From contig QWDQ01000012.1 of the NCBI GenBank assembly GCA_003868215.1, positions 248,001 through 312,000 on the forward strand: a stretch of DNA of 64,000 nucleotides, read 5' to 3'. The notes beneath the pieces are model-generated. The model ran no database searches. It was not told the origin of the DNA and saw only the letters and a list, made by a program, of their open reading frames with translations. Origin of the DNA: Pseudophaeomoniella oleicola (taxonomy: Eukaryota; Ascomycota; Eurotiomycetes; Phaeomoniellales; Phaeomoniellaceae). The position numbers and the translations under genes were made by a program. Positions 11,825-23,154 of this stretch are shown piece by piece (position 1 is the stretch's first letter; every line of letters begins with the position of its first letter).

Positions 11825-14800
11825 ATGGATCTCAGACATATTGTTCCAGACCCAACGTTAGATGACAACAAGCCTTCCCGCAGACGAGGTTCTTCTTCTT
11901 CGACACCATCAATAGGCTCTGCCGGTCCAGTGAACGACCACAAGCGGAGTCCCCGTTCGTCCAAACCGAGACGTTCAAGACCATCTTTCTCTCACGACCT
12001 GACCGGCGCGGAAGCACGGGATACTTCTTTGGATGCAAGCAGCTCTCGTCGTGAAAGTGCGTCCAGCATGCGCACCACGGCCACTATTGACGATCCGGTG
12101 ACCTATACGCCAACTACTCACCGGGTCAGCAAGGCAAAGAAAGGCAAGCGAGTGCACATATGCGAATATCCAGGATGCAACAAAGTATGATCACCGTCTT
12201 TTGGCTGTAGGGTCCTACAGTGTTTGCTAACAGCCCAAAGGTCTTCACTCGAGCAGAGCATCGGAGGTAAGAGTAGACCGTCACATTGGGAGGGACGTTC
12301 ACTGATCTCTTCCCAGGCGGCATGAGTTGAATCACAGTCCTGAGGCTTCATTTCCGTGCACGAGACATGGTTGTGGCAAAGCTTTTCACCGTTCGGATCT
12401 TTTGACCAGGCACCTTGAAAGGCAGTATGTCTATCTATCACAAGCCTTACGAAGCCAGTGACTGACGAAGAGTAGCGAGCTCGAGGAGCAAGCAGCTGCC
12501 TCGGGGCATGCGCTGAATGTTAACCGGAGAACCGCCCATCAACACATCGCACCGGAATTGTCGCCAGCTATGCCTCCTCAACATATGACGGGTCCATCTA
12601 TGGTTCCAAGTAACGCGCACCATTCCAACCCGGTCGCCATTGACTCACTGGTGCATCCTCATCACTCAGAACATGGGTACGGACAGTCATATCCTAGCCT
12701 TGACTTCTCCTCTGGAGCTGAACCTACGTATCGAATTCCACTTGGAACTTCATCAGACGAGTCCAACTTTTTCTATTCATCCCCCGACAGCTGTCACTCC
12801 CCTGTTTCAGAACCTTTTCAGAGATACAATCACCGGAACAGCTTGTCCTCGGCATCTTCGGTTATGGATGTGTACGCTCCTCCCGCTATCGATCCTATCA
12901 TTGGGACCACGCTTCCCGGTTGGACGCCTGTTGTTCCTGCAAACATCCCGACCTCCCACAGCATAGGCGAGGACGTAAGTGCGCTTCAATCAGTAGGTAT
13001 TCTCTCCTTAGTGTGCGAGCTTGAGTGGTCTTAATTAATCCTGAATACAGGGAATCCAATATCAGTATCCATCCCCTTCTCCGATTTGGACGGGACTGAC
13101 TGGACAACCCTTCGGCGAGAGCTTGGACGTTGCCCCGGAGTTGTATCCGACAGCGCTAGACTGGCTATAATCGACCCGGGCAAATTATCGCGGTGCCTGG
13201 AGCTCTTTGGCCGTTATTTTGAACCACTCTTTCCAGTGGTGCCTTTGCCAAAACCAGTGGGATCATTTGGCGCCTCTAAGCCACCACCACTGCTGACCGG
13301 GGTAATGGTGGGTGTCGGATCTCAGTATGACTCAGTTCCAAATTCCAAGGCGTTTGCAATGGCGCTGCTTGATGCATCTTCCAGTATCTTGAACAAGGTT
13401 AGTGCACGAATGCTTCGCAGAGGGCCCCCTGCTTACCAACTGCCAGCGAGAACACACAACAGGCCAGTCTCGCCTTGCAGATCTCCAGATAATCTTTATC
13501 CTGGAGGCCTTGAATAGATTCGGCTCACGGAGAGTGGATGTTGAGTCATCACCCCGGTTCCGTTTCTTATACGCAAGCGTGAGTTTCGCCCCGGTTATAT
13601 ACTTATCTAAATTAACATCGATATCAGCTAGCGCAAGCACGCCACTGGGTGTTGACAAACCCTCTAGCCGTCCTGAAGAGCCTGAAGGGCAATTCGAATT
13701 CTTCGGAAATCAGGAAAGCACATAACTTCTGGCTCGACCATGAAACACGCCGCCGCATTCTTCTGGCTTGCTTCGTTCTGGACACTTTACAAACCATCAT
13801 GTTTGGCCAACAGCCCGTTTTGATCCAATTTCCGGGCGAAGCAGATTCTGGCCTCGCAATGAACGACGACATGCCATTTCCATGTCCATCAGCATTGTGG
13901 GAAAGCGGTCCCGAACGAAGATGGTCCTCTCTTGCTACGGATCAAGTCAATGAAAATATTTCCCTTCGTGATGCTACGGCCATGGCTCTCTCGTCTTCAC
14001 CAAAGCCACTAGACACCTTCCAATCGATCCTGGTGCTTGCACAGGTACTGACGCGCCACCGCCATATGGACTCTTTTTCGACCGCGGTGCAGATGTTTCA
14101 TTCCAACCTTGTAGCGTATAACGCTCCTAACCATGCAGCGAACCCCCTAGTGGAATTTACATACCATGCGCTTTTGGCAGCTTATTACACCCCGGTGCAT
14201 GATCTGCTCGTCGTGTCGGGAGAATCGTGGCTTTACGGCAAGAAGATCGAAGACCAAGCAGAGTTCCGCTCTGCCAGGCAGAAGCTGAGAACTTGGGTTA
14301 ATGAAGGTTCTCCTGAACTCGAAGTATCCCCGGGGGCTTCAGTACTCAAGGCTTTGTGGCACGCTACGAGGCTTCTGTCTCTCGTTCTTGGACGACCATC
14401 GAACCCGGTGGCCATTTCACAAGCCATGGTTGGACCTTACAGTACCTCAATGCTACCTCACAGTGTGGACTTATCATTCGGAGATCTTCTATCTGACATC
14501 CAACCGCCATTGAACATACCCTATGAACCATGGTCCATCTACCTGTGTGCGTTGATTTGTTGGGCATACGGGCTGGACTCGGCCACTGCAACTACGAGCT
14601 CTATGTCTGCCGACTCGTCGGGATTCGCATCCGATTCCTCTAAAACTTCATCTAGTTCCCATCCGGCGTTGCTTTCTCCACTTACAGCTCTTGCCGAAGC
14701 GCAGACCTACATCTCGATGTTGACTTCAGATCACTTCTCGTCACCGGACGATCTACTCCATCTTGATTTTGATATCCGCGGTCGGACAGATGGCTTGCTT

Positions 14801-14911
14801 GAAACTATACGCACTCGCAGGCTTTCGAGTGGCGAGAGCGGTTTGGTGAGTGAGGCAGAAGGCGTATTGTTTCGACTTGTCGAAAAAAGAGGAAGAGGTT
14901 GGGCCTTTTGA
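11825..14911 (+). CDS. C2H2 zinc-finger transcription factor with fungal regulatory domain
   Basis: Seven exons inferred: 11825-12184, 12241-12266, 12317-12424, 12476-12996, 13051-13397, 13468-13578 and 13628-14911, about 918 residues. Ser/Arg-rich N-terminus precedes two C2H2 fingers: the first runs from CEYPGCNK across two introns to RRHELNH, the second is CTRHGCGKAFHRSDLLTRHLERH-like. The long C-terminal half resembles the fungal-specific transcription factor region (FWLDHETRRRILLACFVLD, QARHWV), as in other finger-plus-middle-homology regulators. A nuclear DNA-binding role follows from the family; targets are unknown. The exon 4/5 junction is uncertain: the stronger donor GTAAGT at 12975 leads to an early stop at about 13170, while the weaker GTATTC donor at 12997 keeps the frame open and is used here. 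All other junctions keep frame with consensus sites. Confidence 0.85.
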
Positions 14912-17204
14912 AAGGTCTGAAGACTTCATCTAGGTTCCGTTTACGTTGTGTTTGCAGTCTGTACAGTTCAATTTTTTTTTTCTTTTTGCGGATGGGACAA
15001 CTTTTGTATTTCCGCGGTTCTGCCTTGTCCTTGTCATTTTTGCACATGTTCCCATTTCACGATTTCTATGATCTTTCCTATATTGTTATGGTGGCATTTT
15101 GATACCCAATAGTGTATTGCAAGCGTTATGTATATTGTTGTGCCCTTTGGGTGCAGATGTGACATGAGAGAGCATATTCTGTCTTCTACGTCGGTTCGGG
15201 CAACCACCCGTAACCTCGAAAAGTATTGTCTTCATCATGTACTATAGCATATTTTGATTTACACAACATCTTCGTGTATCGACCAGCTCGCAGTCAATTT
15301 GCGCTGATGTCGAAGTCATATCCAATTTTCAGCTGGCAAATTCCCTGCAGGGAAGGATCACCACTGCATTGTCTCTAGCCTATACATCCTATATTTTCGC
15401 GGTCTCAAGATTGTGGTATGTGCATGAAAGCGCATGAGATGTTGGCGATGCACAACTTACTGTAAAGTACATGGTTCACGTGCCAACGGAGCAAGGACAA
15501 AGAACAGCCCGTCTATCTACACACATCTATGTCGTAGACGCCTGTTTCTCACCTGATACCCGCAGAGTGGATCGCGTAGCACCTGTCGGACGGCATGAGT
15601 TGAGGGGAGAGGAGGGGTCCTCTCCTTAGCTCTTCCACCGGCTTGGTTGCTATCTCTGAGAGGGACGCCAGCTCTTCCCTCAAGCAGTAAGGAGCCAAAG
15701 CATGGGTAATCACAAATTACTAGATTAGGGAAACAATAGCAATGGAGATTGCCCGACACTCGTCACTTGGGTTCGGTACCGAATCCAACGAAGCCATAAA
15801 ATAACGCAAGCAGGGCAATTCGTTTACCACCGTCAAGCCCAGCGCTATCTGGGTCAATAAGAATTGAACTCTTACCGCAAGACAAGCACTCTTGAACGCT
15901 GAGGACCAAGTCACCCGTTTCTAAATCCACAAGATGTCAGCACTAAATTAACGCGCGACGGGGCGCATGTACCGTGGTAGTTTCAAGATCGGCGTTGAAA
16001 TCCCCCCAGGCAGGGATCAAGGGTTACTATTCGGGGATACTTTGGTACTAAGGGAAACCTGGTCTGGTCTGCTTCAGATGCGACAACTAGCGACAGCTAG
16101 CGACAAGACGATGATCTCTCACTTTCTCGACCCCGACTCGGCGAGCTCTCTTCCTTGCTCCACGCGAGCATCATTGGTATTGCCTAGTACAGAGAGCGCG
16201 TAATCTCTTCGCAATGTGCTTTTGAGATCCCTGAAGGGTATAACCAGGAAGGTTGCTAATCTACTACGTTACCAGGAGATCTCATGAGCACACCCTCCTC
16301 CTTCAGTCGCGACGCGTTCCGAGCGCTTGGGTAAGTATGTAATTACATCGCAGCACGGTTTGAAGAGAGCAGAGCAGTGGTCTTCGTTCGGAAGTACGGT
16401 GGTACTCATCGACTGCGCCGAACGCTAAGCCGGAGAATTTCTTCGATATCTTGGAAATATGGATGTTCGGCGACGGGTGAAAGTTAACGACCCTGACCTC
16501 ACCGCTGCTGCCCACAATTTGCTAAAGCGGCCGGCAACGACAATGTACAGGCAATGTGCTTACTGTACTTAATTAGTACCATAGGACAGTAGGACTTGGT
16601 CCACTCTGATTCAGTCAATTGACTCAATGGCACGCAAGTACTGTAATTAACCCGACGAAGCTGACACCTAGACTACACTTCCACAGCAACTTAGAGACAA
16701 CTGTGTTTGTGAAACTCGCCAATGAGCAGAAGATCCAATCTCCAATATGCCCCAACCACACTCGTCTCCCGCTATTCGTCACCTCGCACAACCTAGAGGA
16801 AGATGGCTACTCCGCCCACACGCAAATAGAGTACAGACGGCAAGATAGAGTGTGGCTTTATACCCAAGCCTCTCAGATATTGCACCTAAAATTATATCGC
16901 TGGTCGTTTAGGATGGAGAGTGTAGTTGGAAGCCTTTGCTACGATCCCGCAGGCTATTTTCCAGTCCATCTTCGAAATTTGAAATGATAGTCAGAGTCAA
17001 TCGTGGTGAGCGCAAAAAGGAAGTCTTTGTATTTGAGATCTTCAGGATTTTGATTGATTTCGTTTACCTTCGCTTTCGTTCAGGTTGTGTTCCATCCATC
17101 TGTAACTCTCGACTTGATCTCCTATCATCCCTTTCACCGTGTTCTCTTTCTGCCCTCTCTTCGTTTGTTGTTGGTGCAAGCCAGTGAAGACGCTTTGCCA
17201 AACC
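14912..17204. other. Intergenic region with a tRNA-like relic
   Basis: Between the C2H2 factor and the surface-protein gene, 2.3 kb holds no convincing protein gene. The frame at 16619-16987 has no recognisable features and probably lies in the promoter or leader of the next gene. A tRNA-like element lies at 15850-15916. Confidence 0.55.
15850..15916 (-). tRNA. tRNA-like element, probably a degenerate tRNA
   Basis: Read on the minus strand, 67 nt end in a perfect 5-bp T-arm with a 7-nt GTTCAAT loop (TAAGA/TCTTA), followed by TTGACCC and a discriminator A. The 5' end GGGTGAC pairs only partly with that acceptor strand. A short CTC/GAG D-like stem is visible, but no standard anticodon arm pairs well; CAAGA/TCTTG can form a hairpin with loop GTGCTTG. 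At 67 nt it is shorter than the usual 72-73. It is best read as a decayed tRNA or tRNA-derived fragment; isotype not assigned. Confidence 0.35.
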
Positions 17205-18493
17205 ATGGCACGCGGAGGAACAACACTCACTCCCCTCCTTGGAGTCGCAGCCCTGTCTTTTGCTCGTCTCACTACCGCTATCAGCTCAACCAGCTCATGT
17301 TACCTTCCCAATGGCACGGTGTTCACACAAGATACCCCTTGCAACCCTCATTCGAGCGCAAGTTCGTGTTGCGGAGACGGCTGGTCCTGTCTCTCAGATG
17401 GCGTGTGTGCTATCACGGAATTGAATACATACGGAGACAATCAGACGTTCTACTACCGAGGGACTTGTACAGATCAGTCATGGAATGACCCGGGATGCTT
17501 AAACATCTGTAGAGATGGATCAAGATTTGTGAAAGGAACCCGTATGTCTCCATTTCTACTTGATACTTGAAGGACTCGACCTCAGGTGCTCGAGAATGAT
17601 ACCTGGCATACCTTTGGCCCTCTACAAGCTGGTCGTGCAGTTTCAGGGCAGTGGCCCTACTTTACATTAACTACTAACACGCTTTGTTCACAGATGATAA
17701 CGAATCGCTTGCTCTTACGAAGTGTACTCGAGGTGACGGGCATGACTACTACTGCTGTTCAAACGACCCGGATTGCCGATGCGATACCCAGCATGGCGCA
17801 GTCTACTCTGTAGGACACACACAGCCTTTCACAGTCTCCGTGATTGGCGCTACAACGTGGGCGGATGAAGTCACCTCGGCACCGCCAACATCTACTACCA
17901 AGTTAAGAGGACCAGATCCGGCGACGTCACCCCATACGACGTCCCGCTCTGTCGCGACCAGGTCATCCTCTCCAGTCTCTCGGACGAGAACCGCCAACCC
18001 TTCGACTGTTTCTGTAAGTAGATTTCTGGGATATATCATGGGCCGACTCATTAACGGAACATAGGGCACAACCAGCAGCGTGACAGCGGCAGCAGCTTCT
18101 GGGACATCATCGAATACACCTGTCGCATCCAGTTCGTCTGGCGGCCATAGCAACACCGGCCTTGCCGTGGGTCTCGGTGTTGGCCTAGGCGTTGCAGCAG
18201 TCCTTATCATCATCCTAGTATTCTTCCTGCTCCGCTCTCGCCGACGAAGGGCAACACAAAACGGCGGCGTATCAAGTCCAATGGGGGAAGTGCCACCCCA
18301 TCACGGTTCTGCGGGCGCAAACGGGTATTCAGGCGTTCCGACATCTGAACCCACGGCGTATGCGCAGCATAGCGCCAAAATGGGCCAGCCGTATGTCTCG
18401 CAAGAGCTTCCTACGAATTCTGAGAGGTTTGAAGCCGATAGTACTGCCTATGATCCTAAGCGGACCGGCCCCGCTGAGCTTCCCGGTAGTTGA
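17205..18493 (+). CDS. Cys-rich single-pass surface protein (Mid2/WSC-like)
   Basis: Exons 17205-17541, 17694-18013 and 18065-18493 give 361 residues. A hydrophobic signal peptide (about residues 1-27) is followed by a Cys-rich ectodomain (CYLPNGTV, SSCCGDGWSC, then YYCCSNDPDC after the first intron). A Ser/Thr/Pro-rich stalk leads to one transmembrane helix (LGVAAVLIIILVFFLL), a basic stop-transfer patch (RSRRRR) and a short cytoplasmic tail. This is the plan of fungal cell-wall sensors and related plasma-membrane glycoproteins, so it probably senses or contacts the wall; that role is inference. The first intron is 152 nt. A 44-nt alternative acceptor at 17585 puts a stop right after the junction and was not used. 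Good Kozak context at the start (AACCATGG). Confidence 0.75.
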
Positions 18494-18860
18494 ATTGATT
18501 GATCCCAGAGCAAATCTGGACCTCTGGATCTTGGGCGTTGTTGTATATATGGGTATTTAGCGATGGCGCATATATGACTTGCCTCGTACCTTTCTTCTTC
18601 GGCACATGAATACAAGAAATATTGTTCATCTATCGCGATTGTATTCTGTTCGTTGTTGGCATACCTAACGAATCCCCAGATCTGGACCGCTGGACCCCTA
18701 ATTAGACACCAAGAGTGGCCTAAGTTACCTTACCGAACTGGTCAATGGCGGAGAAAGCATCTCCAAAAATGTCCAGTAAATTAATTGTAACTCACAAGGA
18801 AACGCCCAATGGAAATGTTAGAGAGCAGGACCGAGACTCCATGCGATACCCATAAGCAGC
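18494..18860. other. Intergenic, surface protein to MRF1
   Basis: These 367 bp between two same-strand genes hold presumed 3' and promoter sequence. I see nothing else in it. Confidence 0.5.
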
Positions 18861-20303
18861 ATGAGTGCAGCATCATACGTATGTTCGAGATGCATGCTTC
18901 GCCTCCTACGCCCTCTGCGCAAACAGTACTCCGTCAGATTTCAAAGCACCGGTAATTATCCCATCCATTTCCCACTCCTCGTCAACGCTGCAGCCGGAAC
19001 CTGAATTAACACGAACCACCAGATGCAGCAGCCACGACAAAGTTCTCTCCGCTGCTCCTTCGTCGCGCCGAATCATTCGCGGTCGAACATGCAAGGTTGT
19101 CCAAGCAGAATGAGGAGAATTTTGATATTGCTGTTGCCAAGCGCATCGGCGAGATAGCACCCGTCGCGGAGGTGTTCAAGAAGTATCGCGAGACAGAAGA
19201 GGTATGCGTAGACTGTGAGAGATCTTTGGATAGGAGAGCGGTGGCTGATGTAGCACTTCATTTAGGCCAATCTAGAGCTGGAAGCTGTTCTATCTCCTAC
19301 ATACCAATACAAGGAGCTCCAAGCCGACGCACGTGAGGAGCTCAATCATAATGTCAACGACATCCTTCCGCAACTAGCACGGAGTCTTGAAAAGTCTCTG
19401 ATCCCGCCTCATCCATTTGCCACCTTCCCAGCATTGCTAGAGATTCATCCCGGGGCTGGCGGCTCTGAAGCTTCTCTCTTCGCCGCGGAGCTCCTTCGAA
19501 TGTACCAGGCTTTGTGTACCCGATTGAACCTACCACACCAGGTTCTGAAAAGGGAGGAGGACGACTCCGTGCAAGGGGAAGGCGTGGTGAGCGCAATCCT
19601 CGACATCTCGGCGACGGGCGCCTACGATCTTTTCCGGACCGAGGCTGGTGCCCATCGAGTTCAAAGAGTTCCGGCCACAGAAAAGAAGGGAAGAACGCAT
19701 ACTTCGGCTGTCAGTGTGTTGGTTCTGCCATCTTTCCCATCGAACGATCATGAGATCACTGGAGCCAGCGGCGAACCTTCTGTTGGCGATCCAAGTGATC
19801 CAATGTCACCAAATTATATCATTCCCCCAGCCGACGTAAAGAGTGAAACAATGCGTGCCAGAGGTGCTGGAGGTCAGCATGTCAACAAGACCAGCAGCGC
19901 TATCCGTTTGACCCACATTCCATCGGGGATAGTTGTCAGTATGCAAGACTCACGGTCACAGCATACAAACAGAGCGGAAGCATGGAGATTACTGCGTGCC
20001 AAACTAGCACAGCGCGAACGCGAAAGAAGGGACGCGGAGATGGCAGCACTCAGACGAAGCATTGGTGGTGGCAAATCCGACAGAAGCGATAAAGTGAGAA
20101 CGTACAATTGGGATCAAAGGAGAGTTACGGACCACAGGTCAGGAGATGAAAGTCGAGATCTCGATGGCGTACTGGAAGGTGGACTGGCTCTCGAAGACCT
20201 GATGTCCGGCGTCCGAGATTGGTTGGGCGAGAGAGAGGTAGAAGCTATGATTTTGGAAGAGCAAGCCAAAGACAAGCAGAAGGAGAAGCCAAGCAAGGGG
20301 TGA
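18861..20303 (+). CDS. MRF1: Mitochondrial peptide chain release factor 1
   Basis: Exons 18861-18951, 19023-19201 and 19266-20303 give 435 residues. It ends mitochondrial protein synthesis at UAA/UAG codons. The first exon encodes an Arg-rich, acid-free leader (CSRCMLRLLRPLRKQYSVRF) typical of a mitochondrial presequence. The body carries the PCRF domain (LEIHPGAGGSEA) and the RF-1 domain with the catalytic GGQ motif (GAGGQHVNKTSSA, near residue 283), then a basic C-terminal helix region. An insertion of about 35 residues, rich in Ser and Pro, separates the two (around ASGEPSVGDPSDP). Length suits the family. Downstream same-strand DNA is empty. Confidence 0.92.
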
Positions 20304-21627
20304 GTGCAGAACTCGGCTTATAGGGGAGTGCAAGCATTTCCGAGGTCCAAAAGGACAGGTCAGTCGTCCATTGAGGGAATTGATCACACTGTGTACGCGA
20401 TCTCCCGACCCCGCTGGCGACTTTATTAGTCCTACAACTGGCCATTTCATTGAGATACAGCCACAATTAGCGCGCTTGACAGATGAAACAAGAGCAGACC
20501 CGGGAGCGGCTTGCAGCTGGTGGCACTTGGGTCAATCCTCATTGGACTGGGACGAAATCTGAGTTTCATCAAACAGATTGGTCTCGAACAGGTGGTGAAG
20601 CCCCCGATGTAATGATCTGGACAATTACCTGACCGAATCTAGCTCGACCGTGAGAGATTGGCAGTTGCAGGGCACGTATTCAAGAGGTATGAAAGCCAGG
20701 TTCAGAGTTCGAGAGGGAATTCGTTGTAGGAACCCGAGGAGACTTTCTCACATGATTCACATTCTCGAAGGCACAACAGAAGAACAACAGACAACCCATT
20801 GTTTATCGACGAGGTCCTAAATGTAAAATGGTTCCTAGGTTTGTTGGTTCGCTGCTGTCTGTCACTGCAAACGGAATGGATCTTGATGAGAATGGTCGAG
20901 GCGCTTTCCCCCTTTCCGCTCTGGGTAATAGTGCCAAGACCACCCAAATTAGGGAAGCTTATCTTTAAATCTCCTTTCATGTCCATCACCTGTCAACTGT
21001 CAGCAAACTTCCGCGTATTCGAACTTCGAAACAAGCTTCAACTACATTCCATCCTGATCGGTGCTTGATTGGTCTTCTTCATCGCCGCTGACGACATGCA
21101 GGGAAGAAGCCCAAAGGACACCTGAGAGAGCCTCAACCACTATCCCCTAAAGGGAATTGGCCCACCTCGGATTGGACCGAGCATACTACTTCGGTGCACG
21201 CCTTATGCTTTCCACAGCATCATACCATGCCGTCATCGAAGGGACAGACGCTCCATGGCTCGTACAGCCACAGTCATCCATACCCCTTGCAGCCAGGCCC
21301 ATCGTCCTCCGGAGAAACTGTATGTCCGATCCGTCGAAATAGACCGGATTAATCTTTTTCCGCAGTCCACCTAGATCTGTTGGCGCGACGATGACCCCAT
21401 TCGATGCAAAGGAATGTCAAATGCCTAGTCTCATTCGATTTGCAATTATGGCAGACGGTGATGGCTTATAAGGGGGGATGCTGCTCGCTCAGTCTGCAAG
21501 TTGAAGGAGTATCAAGCCAGACAGACGAGTCTTCCGAAGGGCACTTGTGCGCATTCAGATCATTCTTTTACACTCACTTACTGTCTCTACCTTCACTCAC
21601 TATCTCTACTTCTTGACTTAATCCAAT
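20304..21627. other. Intergenic, MRF1 to spherulin-4 gene
   Basis: This 1.3-kb stretch holds only short unsupported frames. Its last 100 bases are pyrimidine-rich (TCACTTACTGTCTCTACC...), as in fungal promoters and 5' leaders. Confidence 0.5.
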
Positions 21628-22689
21628 ATGGTTGCTCCATTCATTCTCCTTCCTCTTTACATCTATCCATCAGGCAGCGCTTGGAGCCATGTCTATTCCC
21701 AGATCCAGGCCAATCCCAACCTGAACTTCGACGTCATCGTCAACGTCAACAACGGTCCTGGCTCATCTGCCTACAACTTCCCAGACTCCAATTGGATCAC
21801 CGGTGTCAGCAAACTAAACAGCTATTCCAATACCAGACTTCTTGGCTACGTCCACACTTCATGGGCCACTCGTGAGTACACCGATGTCACTGACGATATT
21901 GATGCCTGGGCTTCGTGGGCCTCTTATTCCTCTGCCGATATTCACATGGACGGTATCTTCTTCGATGAATCACCAAGTGACGATACGACCGCAACTCTCT
22001 CCTTCATGAAGAATGCCACTGATTATGCTCGTAACGAAATGCCAAACTCTCAGACTTCATCTATAACGGTCGTCTTCAACCCCGGTACTACTGTCTCTGA
22101 TGACTTCTACGACATTGCCGACTATATTGTCGCCTATGAGGATACCTACTCGGACTATACCGCAGCGTCAATTAGTGCTGTCGCTTCCGAAGCCAGAGCC
22201 AAATCTGCCTTCCTCATATACGACTTCACCGGCAACTCCGGTCGCCAAGCCACCGTAGTTTCAAACATTGTCAACGCTGGAATCCCCGCTATATACATCA
22301 GCACGGAGGATGGATACTCGTCGCTTAGCTCATACTGGTCGCAATTCTGCACGTCAATGAACAACATGGTCAGTGGTGCTTCTTCTTCCTCGCCATCTTC
22401 CTCTTCCAGCTCAGTCGCCACTTCCTCGTCCAAAACTACCAGCATGCCCACAACTATGACGACCAGTTCTTCCTCCGTCAGGACCACGTCGACCAAGACT
22501 TCTTCCACCAAGACCTCCTCCACCAAGGCCACCTCTACCAAGACCACTTCAACCAAAGCTGTTGCCCAATCGACCACTGTTACTCCCACTCCCACTCCCA
22601 CTCCCACTCCGGCGAGCAAACAACATAAACCCAAGGCCCACAGTGTCCGAAGGAGGACTTTCTGGGGTCTAGTCGGTGTCGAAGCATGA
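21628..22689 (+). CDS. Spherulin-4 family protein with Ser/Thr-rich tail
   Basis: A single exon of 353 residues. Residues 1-240 form a spherulation-specific family 4 domain: it opens ILLPLYIYPSGSAW and has VIVNVNNGPGS, the acidic signature DGIFFDESP and a late AIYISTEDGY strand. Fungal relatives include TIM-barrel glycoside hydrolases (the Sph3/GH135-like group) acting on galactosamine-containing exopolysaccharide, so hydrolysis or binding of a surface polysaccharide is a reasonable inference. The tail is Ser/Thr-rich with (STKT)n-like repeats, a PTPTPTPTP run and a basic end. No signal peptide is visible: the domain begins at residue 5 and an in-frame stop lies 9 nt upstream of the ATG. It converges on the GT2 gene with 465 bp between stops. 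Confidence 0.85.
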   Translation: MVAPFILLPLYIYPSGSAWSHVYSQIQANPNLNFDVIVNVNNGPGSSAYNFPDSNWITGVSKLNSYSNTRLLGYVHTSWATREYTDVTDDIDAWASWASYSSADIHMDGIFFDESPSDDTTATLSFMKNATDYARNEMPNSQTSSITVVFNPGTTVSDDFYDIADYIVAYEDTYSDYTAASISAVASEARAKSAFLIYDFTGNSGRQATVVSNIVNAGIPAIYISTEDGYSSLSSYWSQFCTSMNNMVSGASSSSPSSSSSSVATSSSKTTSMPTTMTTSSSSVRTTSTKTSSTKTSSTKATSTKTTSTKAVAQSTTVTPTPTPTPTPASKQHKPKAHSVRRRTFWGLVGVEA

Positions 22690-22852
22690 GAATTCTGCTT
22701 CTTCTCATACAATCATCATTTTTCTCAAGCATGAGATTCTTTTCCGTTCTCTTGTTCTATATACTGTAATTTAACAAAATACCATGATCAATTTTTAAAA
22801 AAAATAAAAATATCATTCAATATATATTTCATTCACTACAGAACACATCTAA

Positions 22853-22888
<36 letters not shown>

Positions 22889-23154
22889 TACTTGATCACA
22901 GGCACCCAGCCAGGAATCCACGACAAACAACAAGAGATATCTAAAAGTTCTCCTCGTTTTATATTGAAAAGTTTCCGAGGGTAGTTGTTAGAGCAAAGCA
23001 GAGTAGAGTAAGGTAGTAGGGTATCTATCTGTATGTTCATTGTGAACAGGAAGGAGGGACACGAAATAAAAGCAATTCCATTAATAGATTGGAACGTCCG
23101 GGGAAAAAAAAACGAAATCAGGACGGGAAATTGGCGTAATATTCAACACTGGTA
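22690..23154. other. Convergent 3' spacer with (TC)n tract
   Basis: A-rich and T-rich runs and a (TC)n microsatellite at 22855-22884 lie between the stop codons of the spherulin-4 gene and the GT2 gene. It presumably holds both 3' untranslated regions. Confidence 0.6.
22855..22884 (+). repeat. (TC)n microsatellite
   Basis: About 15 copies of TC in the spacer between convergent genes. Confidence 0.95.

Noticed and set aside
17542-17585. 44-nt first intron in the Cys-rich surface protein gene
   Set aside because: Joining there runs into a stop after four codons; the 152-nt intron to 17693 restores the conserved Cys-rich frame.
22155-22712. 185-codon frame on the minus strand opposite the spherulin-4 tail
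   Set aside because: It is the antisense of low-complexity Ser/Thr codons (giving Val/Glu runs) and has no family features.
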